Assembly: GCF_004005495.1 (NCBI RefSeq)
Contig: NZ_RZYA01000017.1
Span: 109,654 to 173,653, forward strand
Length of the DNA stretch: 64,000 nt
Reading direction: 5' to 3'
Source of the DNA: Streptomyces antnestii
GTDB lineage: Bacteria > Actinomycetota > Actinomycetes > Streptomycetales > Streptomycetaceae
Part shown: piece by piece, positions 25,174-34,591 of the stretch
How the letters are laid out: each line of letters starts with the position of its first letter
How positions within the stretch are numbered: position 1 is the first letter of the stretch
Notes under the pieces: model-generated
Told to the model about the DNA's origin: nothing
The model's input: only the letters and a program-made list of their open reading frames with translations
Databases searched by the model: none
Program-made: the position numbers and the translations under genes

Positions 25174-26715
25174 ATGGCTACTGTCACTCAGCAGGATGAG
25201 GTCCGGCGTGACCCACGCCGCTGGTGGGCCCTCGGGGCCCTGGTCGCGAGCATGCTCGTGCTCGGTTTCGACATGACGATCCTCAACGTCGCGCTGCCGA
25301 CGCTGGCCGGAGACCTCGGCGCGAGCACGGGGCAGCAGCAGTGGATGGCCGACGCCTACATCGTCGTGTTCGCCGCCCTGATGCTCCCGGCGGGCCTCCT
25401 CGGCGACCGGTTCGGGCGACGCCGGATGCTCATCGCCGGACTCGGCGTCTTCCTCGCGGGCTCACTCGCCGGAGCACTCGCGTCCGACGTGCACTGGGTG
25501 ATCGCCGCCCGCACTTTGATGGGCGTCGGCGCGGCGCTCGTACTGCCGCTCGCCCTGTCCGTGCTGCCCTCGCTCTTCGCCGCCGACGAGCGCACCAAGG
25601 CCGTCGGCGTCATCTCCGCCGCCTCCGCACTCGGCCTGCCACTCGGCCCGATCCTCGGCGGCTGGCTCCTCGACCACTTCTGGTGGGGCTCGGTCTTCCT
25701 GATCAACGTCCCGATGGTCGCCCTCGGGATCACCGCGTGCCTGTTCCTGCTTCCCGAGACCCGCGACCCCGCCGCGCCCCGGGTCGACGTCGTCTCCACC
25801 ACGCTCACCGCGACCGGCCTCGGGGCCCTGATCTACGCGATCATCGAGGCGCCGCACCGCGGCTGGACCGACCCCTTGATCCTCGGCCTGTTCGCGGCCT
25901 CCGCCGCCCTCGTCACCGCGCTCGTCCTGCGCGAGCGCCGCAGCGCCCGCCCCCTGCTCGACCTCACCCTGCTCGCCCGCCGCGGCTTCCTCCTCAACAC
26001 CCTCGCCGCGACGCTCGGCATGTTCGTCCTGTCGGGCCTGATGTTCGTGCTGCCGCAGTATCTGCAGGCCGTACTCGGACACGACGCCATGGGCACCGGC
26101 GTGCGGATCCTGCCGATGATGGCCGGGATGCTGCTCGCCGCGAAGGGCACACCGCCGCTCCTCGACAGGTTCGGGCCGCGGGCCCTCGTCAGCGCGGCGC
26201 TCGTCGTGCTCGCGTTCGCCGCGTTCCTCGGCAGCCGCACCACCGTCGACTCCGGCTACGGCTACACGGCGCTGTGGCTGACGATCGCCGGCATCGGCTT
26301 CGCCTTCGCCGTCGTGCCGGCCATGGGCCTGGCCCTGGAGACCCTGCCGGGGGACCGGGCAGGCAGCGGCTCCGGACTCCTCATGACCGTGCGCCAGACG
26401 GGCAGCGCCATCGGCATCGCCCTGCTCGGCGCACTGCTCGCCGGGGTCTACGGGGACCGGCTCGGCCCCGCCGCGCCGGACGCGGCCCACGACTCCGTGG
26501 TCGCCGCCCACGCGGTCGCCGCACAGCTGGGCGACCCGGACCTCGCGGCCGCCGCCGACGCCGCGTACGTCCACGGCATGAATCTCGTCCTGGTCGTCGT
26601 GGGGATCGCGTCCCTGGTCACGGCGCTGCTCGCCGCGGCGTTCCTGCCGGACCCGCGGCCGGCCGCCGCCCCCGTCACCGACGTGGCCCCGGCCCGGGCC
26701 CATGGCCGACAATGA
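25174..26715 (+). CDS. MFS drug exporter, DHA2 (14-TMS) family
   Basis: The 513-residue protein has about 14 membrane helices. It has the DHA2/QacA-type motifs: FDMTILNVALPTL in helix 1, the loop 2-3 motif A as GLLGDRFGRRRML (about residues 69-81), and motif C-like ALGLPLGPILGGWLLDH in helix 5. It should export small hydrophobic or cationic compounds using the proton gradient. It starts at the first ATG, probably as a leaderless message. Its stop overlaps the start of the TetR gene (ATGA), so exporter and regulator are translationally coupled. The substrate is not deducible. Confidence 0.95.
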   Translation: MATVTQQDEVRRDPRRWWALGALVASMLVLGFDMTILNVALPTLAGDLGASTGQQQWMADAYIVVFAALMLPAGLLGDRFGRRRMLIAGLGVFLAGSLAGALASDVHWVIAARTLMGVGAALVLPLALSVLPSLFAADERTKAVGVISAASALGLPLGPILGGWLLDHFWWGSVFLINVPMVALGITACLFLLPETRDPAAPRVDVVSTTLTATGLGALIYAIIEAPHRGWTDPLILGLFAASAALVTALVLRERRSARPLLDLTLLARRGFLLNTLAATLGMFVLSGLMFVLPQYLQAVLGHDAMGTGVRILPMMAGMLLAAKGTPPLLDRFGPRALVSAALVVLAFAAFLGSRTTVDSGYGYTALWLTIAGIGFAFAVVPAMGLALETLPGDRAGSGSGLLMTVRQTGSAIGIALLGALLAGVYGDRLGPAAPDAAHDSVVAAHAVAAQLGDPDLAAAADAAYVHGMNLVLVVVGIASLVTALLAAAFLPDPRPAAAPVTDVAPARAHGRQ

Positions 26716-27335
26716 CGCACATGGCCGCCTCAGCACGCAGCACCCCTTCCGACCACGCCGGGCTCGGGCTCCGCGAACGCAAGAAGCTCAAGACCCGCGT
26801 CGCGATCAGGGACGCGACGTACCGGCTGATCGCCGAGCAGGGGTACGACGCGACGACGGTCGAGCAGATCGCCGAGGCCGCCGAGGTGTCGCCGTCCACC
26901 GTCTTCCGGTACTTCCCGACCAAGGAGGACATCGTCCTCACGGACGAGTACGACCCGGTTCTGGAGAGCGAACTGCGGTCGCGGCCCGCGGACGAGCCGA
27001 TCATCGAGTCGATGAAGCACGTGATCACCAAGGCCCTGAAGCTCGGGTTCGACGAGGACGCCGAAATGACACGGCTGCGGACCAGGCTCCAGGTCGAGGT
27101 GCCCGCGGTGCGCTCGCGGATGATGGAGTCCATGTCCGTCACCGGCCAGCTCCTGTGCCGGGTGCTCGCCGAACGCACCGACCGCGACCCCGCGGACCTG
27201 GAGGTCCGTGTCTACTCGATGGCGCTCGTCGGCGCGCTCATGGAGACCACCCTGTACTGGGCCGAGCACGGTCACCAGGACGACCTGAGCGACCTGATGA
27301 CCCGCACGCTCGACACGTTCGCGAACGGCCTGTAG
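26712..27335 (+). CDS. TetR-family transcriptional regulator
   Basis: The 207-residue product begins with the TetR DNA-binding domain: RKKLKTRVAIRDATYRLIAE, then TTVEQIAEAAEVSPSTVFRY as the helix-turn-helix and FPTKEDIV closing the domain. The remaining ~140 residues are the ligand-binding helical bundle. The start ATG 26712 is chosen because it overlaps the exporter stop. It most likely represses the exporter promoter at 25137-25167, where two palindromes overlap the core promoter, until a toxic substrate binds. It is convergent with the DUF255 gene, with 7 bp between stops. Confidence 0.95.
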   Translation: MTHMAASARSTPSDHAGLGLRERKKLKTRVAIRDATYRLIAEQGYDATTVEQIAEAAEVSPSTVFRYFPTKEDIVLTDEYDPVLESELRSRPADEPIIESMKHVITKALKLGFDEDAEMTRLRTRLQVEVPAVRSRMMESMSVTGQLLCRVLAERTDRDPADLEVRVYSMALVGALMETTLYWAEHGHQDDLSDLMTRTLDTFANGL

Positions 27336-27342
27336 CGGCTGC

Positions 27343-29367
27343 CTACCGACCGCTGACCAGCGCCTCCGCCAGCCGCTCCGGATCCGTCACCGGCACGTCA
27401 CAGGTGAAGTTGCGGCACACGTACGCGGCCGGGCGCCCGTCCACGAGCGGCCGGTCCGCCAGCAACGGCAGCTCCCCGCCGCCCTCCCGGCCCGCCGCGA
27501 CGACCGCACCCGGCGCCGTCCCGAGCAGCGCGGCGCGATGCAGCTCACCCCCCACCTCGCCCACCACAGCGACCTCCCTCGGCCCGTCGAGCAGCGCCTC
27601 CGCGACGGCGAGCCCGTGCCCGATGAAGCGCGGCGCCCGCGGACCGAGCGCCCGCACGACCCCGAGGGCCCGCTCGGCGGCGGTGCGATGCGGCTCCGAA
27701 CCGGTCTGCGCCGCGTACGACAGCAGCGCGCCCGCCGCCGCGCTCCAGCCGGACGGCGCCGCGTTGTCCGTCGGGTCCTGCGGCCTGCGGATCAGCTGTT
27801 CGGCGTCCGCCGCCGTGTCGTACAGGGCCCCGGACTCCGGGTCGGCGAACCGGGCGAGCACGTGATCGAGCAGGAACCCGGCGAACTCCAGCCAGACCCC
27901 CTCACCGGTCACGGACGCCAGCGCGAGGAAGCCCTCGGCGACATCGGCGTAGTCCTCAAGGACCCCCGCGTTGGCCCCGACCCGACCGTCCTTGCTCGTC
28001 CGGGCGATACGGGCCTGGGCATCCAGGTGGACCCGCACGAGCAGATCACCGGCGGCGACGGCCGCGTCGACCAGGTCCGGCCGGCCGAAGTAGGCGCCGG
28101 TCTCGGCGAGCGCGGCGATCGCGAGCCCGTTCCAGGCCGCGACGACCTTGTCGTCCCGCCCGGGCGCGGGCCGCGCGGCACGGGCCTCCGACAGCCTCCG
28201 CCGCACCCCCTCGACCCACTCACCCTCGAACACCTCATCGCCATCCGGCAGTTGAAGGACCGAGGCCCCCTTCTCGAAGGTCCCCTCCTCCGTCACGCCG
28301 AAGTACCGCATGGCCCGCTCGGCGTCCTCACCGCCGAGCACGTCACGCAACTGCGCGGGCGTCCACACGTAGTACGCGCCCTCGACGTGCCGCCCCTCGG
28401 CATCCTCGCTGTCCGCGTCGAGCGCGGACGCGAACCCGCCCTCGTTCGTCCGCAGTTCACGCACCAGGAAGTCCGCGGTCTCCAGCGCCACCCGCCGGGC
28501 CGTCTCCGACCCTGTGGCCCGCCACAGATGCGCGTAGGCGCGGCAGAGCAGGGCGTTGTCGTAGAGCATCTTCTCGAAGTGCGGAACCACCCATTCCTTA
28601 TCGACCGCGTAGCGCGCGAAACCGCCGCCCAGCTGGTCGTAGATCCCGCCGCGCGCCATCCGCTCACACGTGTCCTGGGCCATCTGCAAGGCGCCCTCGG
28701 CGCCGGTGCGGGCGTGGTGGCGCAGCAGGAACTCGATCACCATCGACGGCGGGAACTTGGGGGCGCCCCCGAACCCGCCGTGCGCCGCGTCGTAGTCCCG
28801 CGTAAGCCCGAGCAGCGCCTGCGCCAGCTCGCCCTCGCCGGGCGGCTGCGTGTCCCCGTACGGCAGCTCACGCCCGGCCAGGTCGCCCACGATCTTCGCG
28901 GCGACCTCGGCCACCTCACCCCTGCGCTCCGCCCACGCCTGCCCCACACCGTCGAGCACCTGCCGGAACGACGCCATGCCGTGCCGGGGCTCGGGCGGGA
29001 AGTAGGTACCGAAGTAGAAGGGCTCCGCGTCCGGCGTCATGAACACGGTCATGGGCCACCCGCCCTGCCCGGTAGCGGCCTGCACGGCCTCCATGTAGAC
29101 GGCGTCGACGTCGGGCCGCTCCTCACGGTCGACCTTGATATTGACGAAGCGCTCGTTCATGACGGCGGCGGTCGCCTCGTCCTCGAAACTTTCGCTGGCG
29201 AGGACATGGCACCAGTGACAACTGCTGTAGCCGACGCTGAGCAGCACCGGCACCCCCCGCCGCCTGGCTTCCTCGAAGGCCTCGGCCGACCAGGGCCACC
29301 AGTCGACGGGGTTGTCGGCGTGCTGGAGGAGGTACGGGGACGTCTCGTTGGCCAGTCGGTTCGGCAT
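27343..29367 (-). CDS. DUF255 thioredoxin-fold / six-hairpin protein (YyaL family)
   Basis: The 674-residue protein begins with the conserved LANETSPYLLQHADNPVDWW and a thioredoxin-like domain carrying SSCHWCHV (Cys50, Cys53), then FVNIKVDREERPDVD. The C-terminal ~450 residues are a helical (alpha/alpha) toroid like those of glycosidases or epimerases (for example GGIYDQLGGGFARY and PHFEKMLYDNA). The family (bacterial YyaL, eukaryotic SPATA20) is widespread but has no agreed function. ATG 29367 matches the family's usual start; ATG 29376 is nine bases upstream. The broken recombinase gene ends just upstream on the same strand. Confidence 0.95.
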   Translation of the reverse strand: MPNRLANETSPYLLQHADNPVDWWPWSAEAFEEARRRGVPVLLSVGYSSCHWCHVLASESFEDEATAAVMNERFVNIKVDREERPDVDAVYMEAVQAATGQGGWPMTVFMTPDAEPFYFGTYFPPEPRHGMASFRQVLDGVGQAWAERRGEVAEVAAKIVGDLAGRELPYGDTQPPGEGELAQALLGLTRDYDAAHGGFGGAPKFPPSMVIEFLLRHHARTGAEGALQMAQDTCERMARGGIYDQLGGGFARYAVDKEWVVPHFEKMLYDNALLCRAYAHLWRATGSETARRVALETADFLVRELRTNEGGFASALDADSEDAEGRHVEGAYYVWTPAQLRDVLGGEDAERAMRYFGVTEEGTFEKGASVLQLPDGDEVFEGEWVEGVRRRLSEARAARPAPGRDDKVVAAWNGLAIAALAETGAYFGRPDLVDAAVAAGDLLVRVHLDAQARIARTSKDGRVGANAGVLEDYADVAEGFLALASVTGEGVWLEFAGFLLDHVLARFADPESGALYDTAADAEQLIRRPQDPTDNAAPSGWSAAAGALLSYAAQTGSEPHRTAAERALGVVRALGPRAPRFIGHGLAVAEALLDGPREVAVVGEVGGELHRAALLGTAPGAVVAAGREGGGELPLLADRPLVDGRPAAYVCRNFTCDVPVTDPERLAEALVSGR

Positions 29368-29418
29368 ACCACCCATCCTGCACGACGTTCCCGTGCGGGC
29401 GTCCACGCGGACGACGCT

Positions 29419-30770
29419 TCACCTGGCTTCCCTGGAGGCAACCACTCCGTCTGCCCAACGCCAGACCGGCCTGACACGCGAGTAGTCCCAGACACGGTTG
29501 CCCTTCTCGCCAGGCACGACCACGAGGTGGTCAAAAACGGAAGCGATGACTTCCGCCGCTCGTCCAGCTCCATCTCTCCCGAAGTCCACCGCTCCCGAAC
29601 GGACGCTGGAAGCTGAACCGGCCCGTCCCGCCTCTCAGGAAAGAGCAGCCTTGCGATGGCATCGTCCGCGAGAGGACCACTGATGGCACAGCGCCCGCAT
29701 CCGCGCCCCTGCGTGCACACATATCCGTACGGACTGCGTCTGCTGTTGGTGTTCCGTCCACCGCTCAGCTTGCGCCCGCAGGCGCCGCACTCCGCGAATT
29801 CGCCGCCGCAGCGCAGGAACCCGCTTGCCAGATAGGCCCGGGCCGATTTCGTGCCGGCGAGTCGTGGCGCACCACTTCCGCGATGCATGAAGAGGCTCCC
29901 TGCCTCGAAGGTGGCGCAGACTTCCCGCCACTGGCCGGGAGTCGCGATGACGTTCCACTGCCCGACCACGGGCATCCCCGTGTCCGGATCCAGCAGGAGC
30001 TTTCCGCGGTTGGCCCGGTATCCGCAGACCCTTGGCGCCGTGATGATCTGCGTGACGGAATGGGGAGTCGGTGTACCGCCGCGCGTCCCGGTGACGCCCA
30101 GCGCCCGCCACTCGCGAACGATCGTGTTGATCGACGTCCCGCCGATGCGGTCGGCGATCGCCTTGCGCACGAGTTCCGCCTCCACCGGGTGCAGAGTGAT
30201 CCGGTCCTCCTGCCACCCGAAGGGCCTCGGCCCACTGTGGGGAGCGCCGTCGATCGCGCGCGACCAGTGCCAATTGCGCACCCTCTGCGACCGCACCCTT
30301 GTCTCCGCGGACGCGGCATCGAGGGAATCGAGGGCCTGTGCCAGGCCCTCCCGCGAGTAGGGATCGCGCACGCCGTTCTGATCGACGTAGATCCGTCCGG
30401 GCTCGCACGTCAGCGCCTCGAAGAAGCGCGCGAAGTCGACTGCGTGACGGTAGAGGCGGTCATCCGCGACACAGACAACCCCGCCCAGCGGTGAGCCGTC
30501 GGGCGCGGCACCGCCCCTGAGGTCCGAGAGCAACCTGTCGAAAGCCGGGCGGGGACTGCCCGCCTTCGTCGCGCTGCGCCCATTGTCCGTGTAGTACGAG
30601 ACCACGGCACAGCCCGCCGCGCGCGCCGACAGGGCGTTGATCCTGTGCTGATTCTGGACCGCTTGCGCATCTCGCTTGCGAAAGTCCTCTGAAGCGCGCG
30701 CATAGGACGCGAGCCCCCTGACGCCCGTGGGCGCCGAAGCACCCCCGTCCAGTCCGACACCATTGCGCAC
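29419..30770 (-). pseudogene. Large serine recombinase, frameshifted near its C-terminus
   Basis: The frame from GTG 30770 encodes a large serine recombinase. It has an N-terminal resolvase domain with the catalytic Ser in SYARASED (residue 27), DNGRSATK and DDRLYR, then a recombinase domain (GPRPFGWQEDRITLHP, TSINTIVREWRALGV) and a zinc-ribbon with FAECGACGRKL and QGRGCGRC. At about 29550-29562 the frame departs from the family pattern. In the -1 frame the sequence continues as AEVIASVFDHLVVVPGEKG and then NRVWDYSRVRPVW, the normal end of this family, stopping at 29419. A single-base deletion (or sequencing error) is the simplest reading. Without the shift the frame runs on into the DUF255 gene. 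No attachment site, excisionase or phage genes accompany it. Confidence 0.8.
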
Positions 30771-30959
30771 GCCGCCACCTCATCCGTTTGTCCGACATAC
30801 GCAAAAACGAGCGAACTGGCACAAGGTCACCACCTGGCATCCACGGTCAACACACATTCACGTAGGCCCTGTTGGAGGCCTGCGGGATCCCTCTCGTATT
30901 CGCGCCTGCTCCGCAGCACACTTGACCGCGGAAGTGTTGGCGCCGGAGGGGGACTTGAG

Positions 30960-33900
30960 ATGCGAGACAGCCATCGGGCGGATGCCGAGGGGCTGTTGGC
31001 CCGGGCCGTCGAGGAGGAGGTGCGGCGTTCGGGTGGGCGGGCGGACGGCGGGGTGCTGCTGTCGCGTGCGCGGGGTGCGCTCGACGCCATGGCGGAGACC
31101 GCCGCCGAGGAGTACGCGCAGTTCACGCACGCCCTGGACGAGGCCGAGGCCGGGCAGATGTCATTCGGGGAGCGGTTCGCGAAGGAGGGCGGGTCGACTC
31201 CTCTGCTGGTCACGGCCGTTGCGGCGGCCGGTGCGTGCGTGGCGGACCTGCTGCTCGGTACGGGCACGGGGACGGCGGTCGGTGCGGGGGCGGCCGTCGC
31301 CGTCCTTGGCGCCGCCACGACCGTCGCGAAGGTGACGGCCTCCCACGTGCCCGCCGCGAGCCGCAGCGCCGGGGCGCGGAGCCAGCCCGGCGGGCCGGAA
31401 CAGCTGAGACTGCAGTGGCTGACGGCGCTCGACGTGCGGGGGATCCGGCCCTTCCTGGATCAGCAGCGCGTCCTCGCGGCCACGGCGGGTACCGGCGCGA
31501 AGAAGCCGACGCCCCAGTTGCGCCGTACGGACAAGAGCGCGGCGGCCCGGCGGCGGAGCGTGCTGGAGCAGTCGTTCGGTCAACTCCCCGAGCCACAGGG
31601 GCCGTTCGCGGGTCGCCGGACACAGATGCAGCGGATCGCGCAGTGGGTGCACGCGGCGCGGGCGAGCACCGAGACCCGGCCCACCGTCGTCGTGCTGCAC
31701 GGCGCGCCCGGCGCCGGCCGTACGACGCTCGCGGTGCGGGCGGCGCACGAGCTGCGCGACCAGTTCCGCGGCGCGTGCGTCGTGGACCTGCGGGGCGACG
31801 CGCCGGAGGCACCCCTGTCGACCCGGGACGCGCTGCTCCACCTCCTGAACCGGCTCGGCGCGCCGCGCGAGCAGCTGCTCTTCCGGGAGCGTTCCTCGCA
31901 GGAGCAGCAGGTGCGCCGCCTGAGCGAGCTGTACCACCAGCATCTGACGGGCCTCGCGGTGACGATCGTCCTGGACGACGCGGGCGACGCGGAGCAGGTG
32001 CGCACGCTGATCCCCGAGCGGTCCGACAGCCTCGTCCTGGTGACGGCGCGCAAGCCGCTTGACCTGCCGGCGGACGTGCCGGCGTGGGTGCACCAGGTGC
32101 CGGTGGAGGCGCTGGACGCGGCGGGCGCGGAGGAGCTCCTGCGGGAGGCCGCGGAGGACGCGTCGGGGCCGTACGACGCCGAATCGTCGGACGCGGTACG
32201 GGAGTTGTGTGGAGGGCTGCCGCTGGCGCTGCGGATCGCGGGCTCCGCGATCGGGCCGCGTACGACGCGCGCGCTGGCGTCCGACCTGGGTGCGTACGGG
32301 CCGGTGGAGCCGGTCGAGCGGGTGCTGTGGCTGCGTTACACCGACCAGTCGGACGCGGCCCGGCGGCTGCTGCGGCGGCTCGCGCTCGCCGGGCGGGCCT
32401 CGCTGGGCGCGGCCGCGGCGGCCGCGCTGCTCGCGACGGACGAGGCGGAGGCGACGCGGCATCTGACGGCGCTGTCCCGGGCGGGCCTGATCGACCATGT
32501 GCGGGGCAGCCGGTACCGGCTGCACGACCTCGTGCGGTCCTTCGCGCAGGCCAGGCTCCTGGACGAGGAGGAGCCGGCCGAGCGGACGGCAGCGCAGGAA
32601 CGCCTCATCCAGAACTACGCGGAGCTCGCCGACTCGGTGATCCGGCTCGTCGACGGCAACAAGTCGACGCGGGCCGGGCAGATCGGCCCGCACGGGTTCA
32701 CGTCGCTCGACGCGGCGCTGCGCTGGCTCGACGACGAGTCCAGCTTCATCACGGCGACGCTGCGGGGCGCGGAGGGCGTCGACCAGGCGGCCGTCCTGAA
32801 TCTCCTCGGCGCCCTGTGCGACTACTGCCTGCTGCGCGGCGACCTGTACCGCCTCGGTGAGATCAGCGAGCTGACGCAGGCCGTCGACCAGGGGCTTCTC
32901 GTGCGCTCTGTGCAGTGGCGTACGGGTATCGCGGCGCGCCAGCTCGGCGAGCTGGACAAGGCGCGTACGACGCTGGCGTCCGTGGTGGACCTGTACTTCG
33001 AGGCGCACCACAACGCGGGCGCGGCCCGCGCCCTGTGTTCGCTGGGCATCACGCTGCACCACCAGGGCCAGCTCAAGGAGGCCGCGGCGAAGCTCCGCGA
33101 GGCCCTCGACCTGCAGACGACGGAGGAGACGGCGGGTGACCGGGGCTGGACGATGCACGCGCTGGCCGCGGTGGAGCGCGACCGGGCCCAGCCGGCCGAG
33201 GCGCTCCGCCTGCTGACCGACGCGCTGGCCCTGCACCGCGAGAACGAGTCCGTGCACGGTGAGGCGTGGGCGCACTTCCAGCTGGGGCAGCTGCGGCTGC
33301 GGATGGGCGACGTGCCGGAGGCGGAGCGCGAGCTGGGTGTCGCGCTCGACCTGTACGGGCGTACGCGCGACGGCCGGGGCGAGGCGTGGGCGCTGACGCA
33401 GCTGGCGCGGGCGCGTCTGGTGGACGGTGACGCGTCGGCGGGGGTCGACGGGCTGCGGCAGGCCGCCGCGCGTCACCGTGACAACGAGGACGCACGCGGC
33501 GAGGCGTGGACGCTCTACTACCTGGGCCAGGCCCTGGAGGAGAGCGGCGACCTCGACCGGGCGGTGCGCGAGCTGGAGCGTTCCCGCACGATGTTCTCGC
33601 GGATGCGGGACGTGTACGGGCTGGCGTGCGCCCGGCATCACTCGGCCCGGGTCACCCGGGACCAGCGGGCGGCGCAGACGGGCTCGCTGCGCAACTCCGG
33701 CTTCGCGCGCCAGCTCCTGGTCGACGCCCGCGCCGACTTCCAGCGCATCGGCGTCGCGCACGGCGAGGGGTGGACGTGCCTGGAGCTGGCGGTGGTGGAC
33801 GCGGGCAACGGGCGGGCGGCCCAGGCGCTGACGCTGTGCGAGGAGGCGGCGGCACTGTTCGCGTCGTACGGCGACCGGCGGGGCGAGGACTGGGCGGTCT

Positions 33901-34163
33901 TCCTGCGCTGCACGCTCCTGCCGTACGCGTCGCCCGGCGGCTCGGAGATCGGCACGGCGGTGGCGCAGGAGGAACTGTCACAGCTCGCCCGCACCACGCA
34001 CGCCGGCCGGGACGCCAAGCTCGACGACTACGTGGAGGCGTACCAGCTCCTCCTGGAGCGCGGCGCGGACCTGGAGGCGGGCTGGCAGGCCTGGCGCCTC
34101 GGCATGGTCCCGGGCCGCCACGCCCGTGACGTGATGGGCGTGGAGGTACCCGCGGGCCGCTAG
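30960..34163 (+). CDS. STAND (NB-ARC) ATPase with TPR repeats, AfsR/SARP-like without DNA-binding domain
   Basis: The 1,067-residue protein has GGAGGGGG about 7 bases before the ATG. Residues 1-80 are helical; residues ~81-125 are a hydrophobic Gly/Ala-rich hairpin that could enter a membrane. The NB-ARC domain has Walker A GAPGAGRTT (248-256), Walker B TIVLDDA (335-341), the GGLPLAL motif (418-424) and an RLHDLVRSFA (MHD-like) end near 525. From about residue 550 onward there are repeated TPR-like helices with EAWA(L/H)xxLGQ(A/L) units. STAND proteins act as ATP-switched hubs; relatives with an N-terminal SARP domain control antibiotic genes, but that DNA-binding domain is missing here. The output is therefore unknown. 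It is next to the broken recombinase. Confidence 0.93.
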   Translation: MRDSHRADAEGLLARAVEEEVRRSGGRADGGVLLSRARGALDAMAETAAEEYAQFTHALDEAEAGQMSFGERFAKEGGSTPLLVTAVAAAGACVADLLLGTGTGTAVGAGAAVAVLGAATTVAKVTASHVPAASRSAGARSQPGGPEQLRLQWLTALDVRGIRPFLDQQRVLAATAGTGAKKPTPQLRRTDKSAAARRRSVLEQSFGQLPEPQGPFAGRRTQMQRIAQWVHAARASTETRPTVVVLHGAPGAGRTTLAVRAAHELRDQFRGACVVDLRGDAPEAPLSTRDALLHLLNRLGAPREQLLFRERSSQEQQVRRLSELYHQHLTGLAVTIVLDDAGDAEQVRTLIPERSDSLVLVTARKPLDLPADVPAWVHQVPVEALDAAGAEELLREAAEDASGPYDAESSDAVRELCGGLPLALRIAGSAIGPRTTRALASDLGAYGPVEPVERVLWLRYTDQSDAARRLLRRLALAGRASLGAAAAAALLATDEAEATRHLTALSRAGLIDHVRGSRYRLHDLVRSFAQARLLDEEEPAERTAAQERLIQNYAELADSVIRLVDGNKSTRAGQIGPHGFTSLDAALRWLDDESSFITATLRGAEGVDQAAVLNLLGALCDYCLLRGDLYRLGEISELTQAVDQGLLVRSVQWRTGIAARQLGELDKARTTLASVVDLYFEAHHNAGAARALCSLGITLHHQGQLKEAAAKLREALDLQTTEETAGDRGWTMHALAAVERDRAQPAEALRLLTDALALHRENESVHGEAWAHFQLGQLRLRMGDVPEAERELGVALDLYGRTRDGRGEAWALTQLARARLVDGDASAGVDGLRQAAARHRDNEDARGEAWTLYYLGQALEESGDLDRAVRELERSRTMFSRMRDVYGLACARHHSARVTRDQRAAQTGSLRNSGFARQLLVDARADFQRIGVAHGEGWTCLELAVVDAGNGRAAQALTLCEEAAALFASYGDRRGEDWAVFLRCTLLPYASPGGSEIGTAVAQEELSQLARTTHAGRDAKLDDYVEAYQLLLERGADLEAGWQAWRLGMVPGRHARDVMGVEVPAGR

Positions 34164-34200
34164 ACGCCCGGCGCGAGGCGCTCCGCGCGGGGCAGGGCGG

Positions 34201-34380
34201 GGCGGGACGCCGAGCAGCGGGAAGGCGGTCGGCGGGACGCCGAGCAGCGGGAAGGCGGTCGGCGGGACGCCGAGCAGCAGGAAGGCGGTCGGCGGGACGC
34301 CGAGCAGCAGGAAGGCGGTCGGCGGGACGCCGAGCAGCAGGAAGGCGGTCGGCGGGACGCCGAGCAATGGGGAGGTGGTC
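34201..34380. repeat. Six tandem 30-bp repeats
   Basis: Six consecutive 30-bp units begin with GGCGGGACGCCGAGCA. Units 1-2 differ from 3-5 by a single G/A change, and unit 6 is degenerate. They start 37 bp after the STAND gene stop and are not followed by spacers, so this is a minisatellite and not a CRISPR array. The unit length is a multiple of three and frames through it stay open, but no convincing gene uses it. Confidence 0.95.
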
Positions 34381-34541
34381 AGCGCGAGCTGCTGAGACCG
34401 CCGTGTCGCCCGACGGCTCGATCTGCTGACCGGTAACGCGCCAGGGGCGCCCGGCGGCAAGCCGCTGCCCCGTACGAAGCCCTGCGTAGCGGGACGCTGC
34501 GCACCGCGAAGCCCGGCGCGGCGAGCCGCCGCGCACCGCGA

Positions 34542-34577
34542 AACCGCCCGGCGCGGACCGTTCCGTGCCGGGCGGTT
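34542..34577. terminator. 15-bp hairpin between convergent genes
   Basis: AACCGCCCGGCGCGG pairs with CCGTGCCGGGCGGTT (one mismatch) across ACCGTT, just beyond the stop of the small membrane protein gene on the minus strand. Confidence 0.8.
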
Positions 34578-34591
34578 CGTTCAGCGGGGTG

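Noticed and set aside
29157..29418. C-terminal extension of the recombinase overlapping the DUF255 gene
   Set aside because: Residues after the frameshift are Arg/Pro/Ser-rich and unlike the family. The proper ending is in the other frame and stops at 29419.
30960..34163. SARP/AfsR antibiotic regulator
   Set aside because: NB-ARC and TPR parts match, but the N-terminal winged-helix and BTAD domains are missing and no biosynthetic cluster is adjacent.
34201..34380. CRISPR array
   Set aside because: The six 30-bp units are directly adjacent with no spacers, and no cas genes are present.
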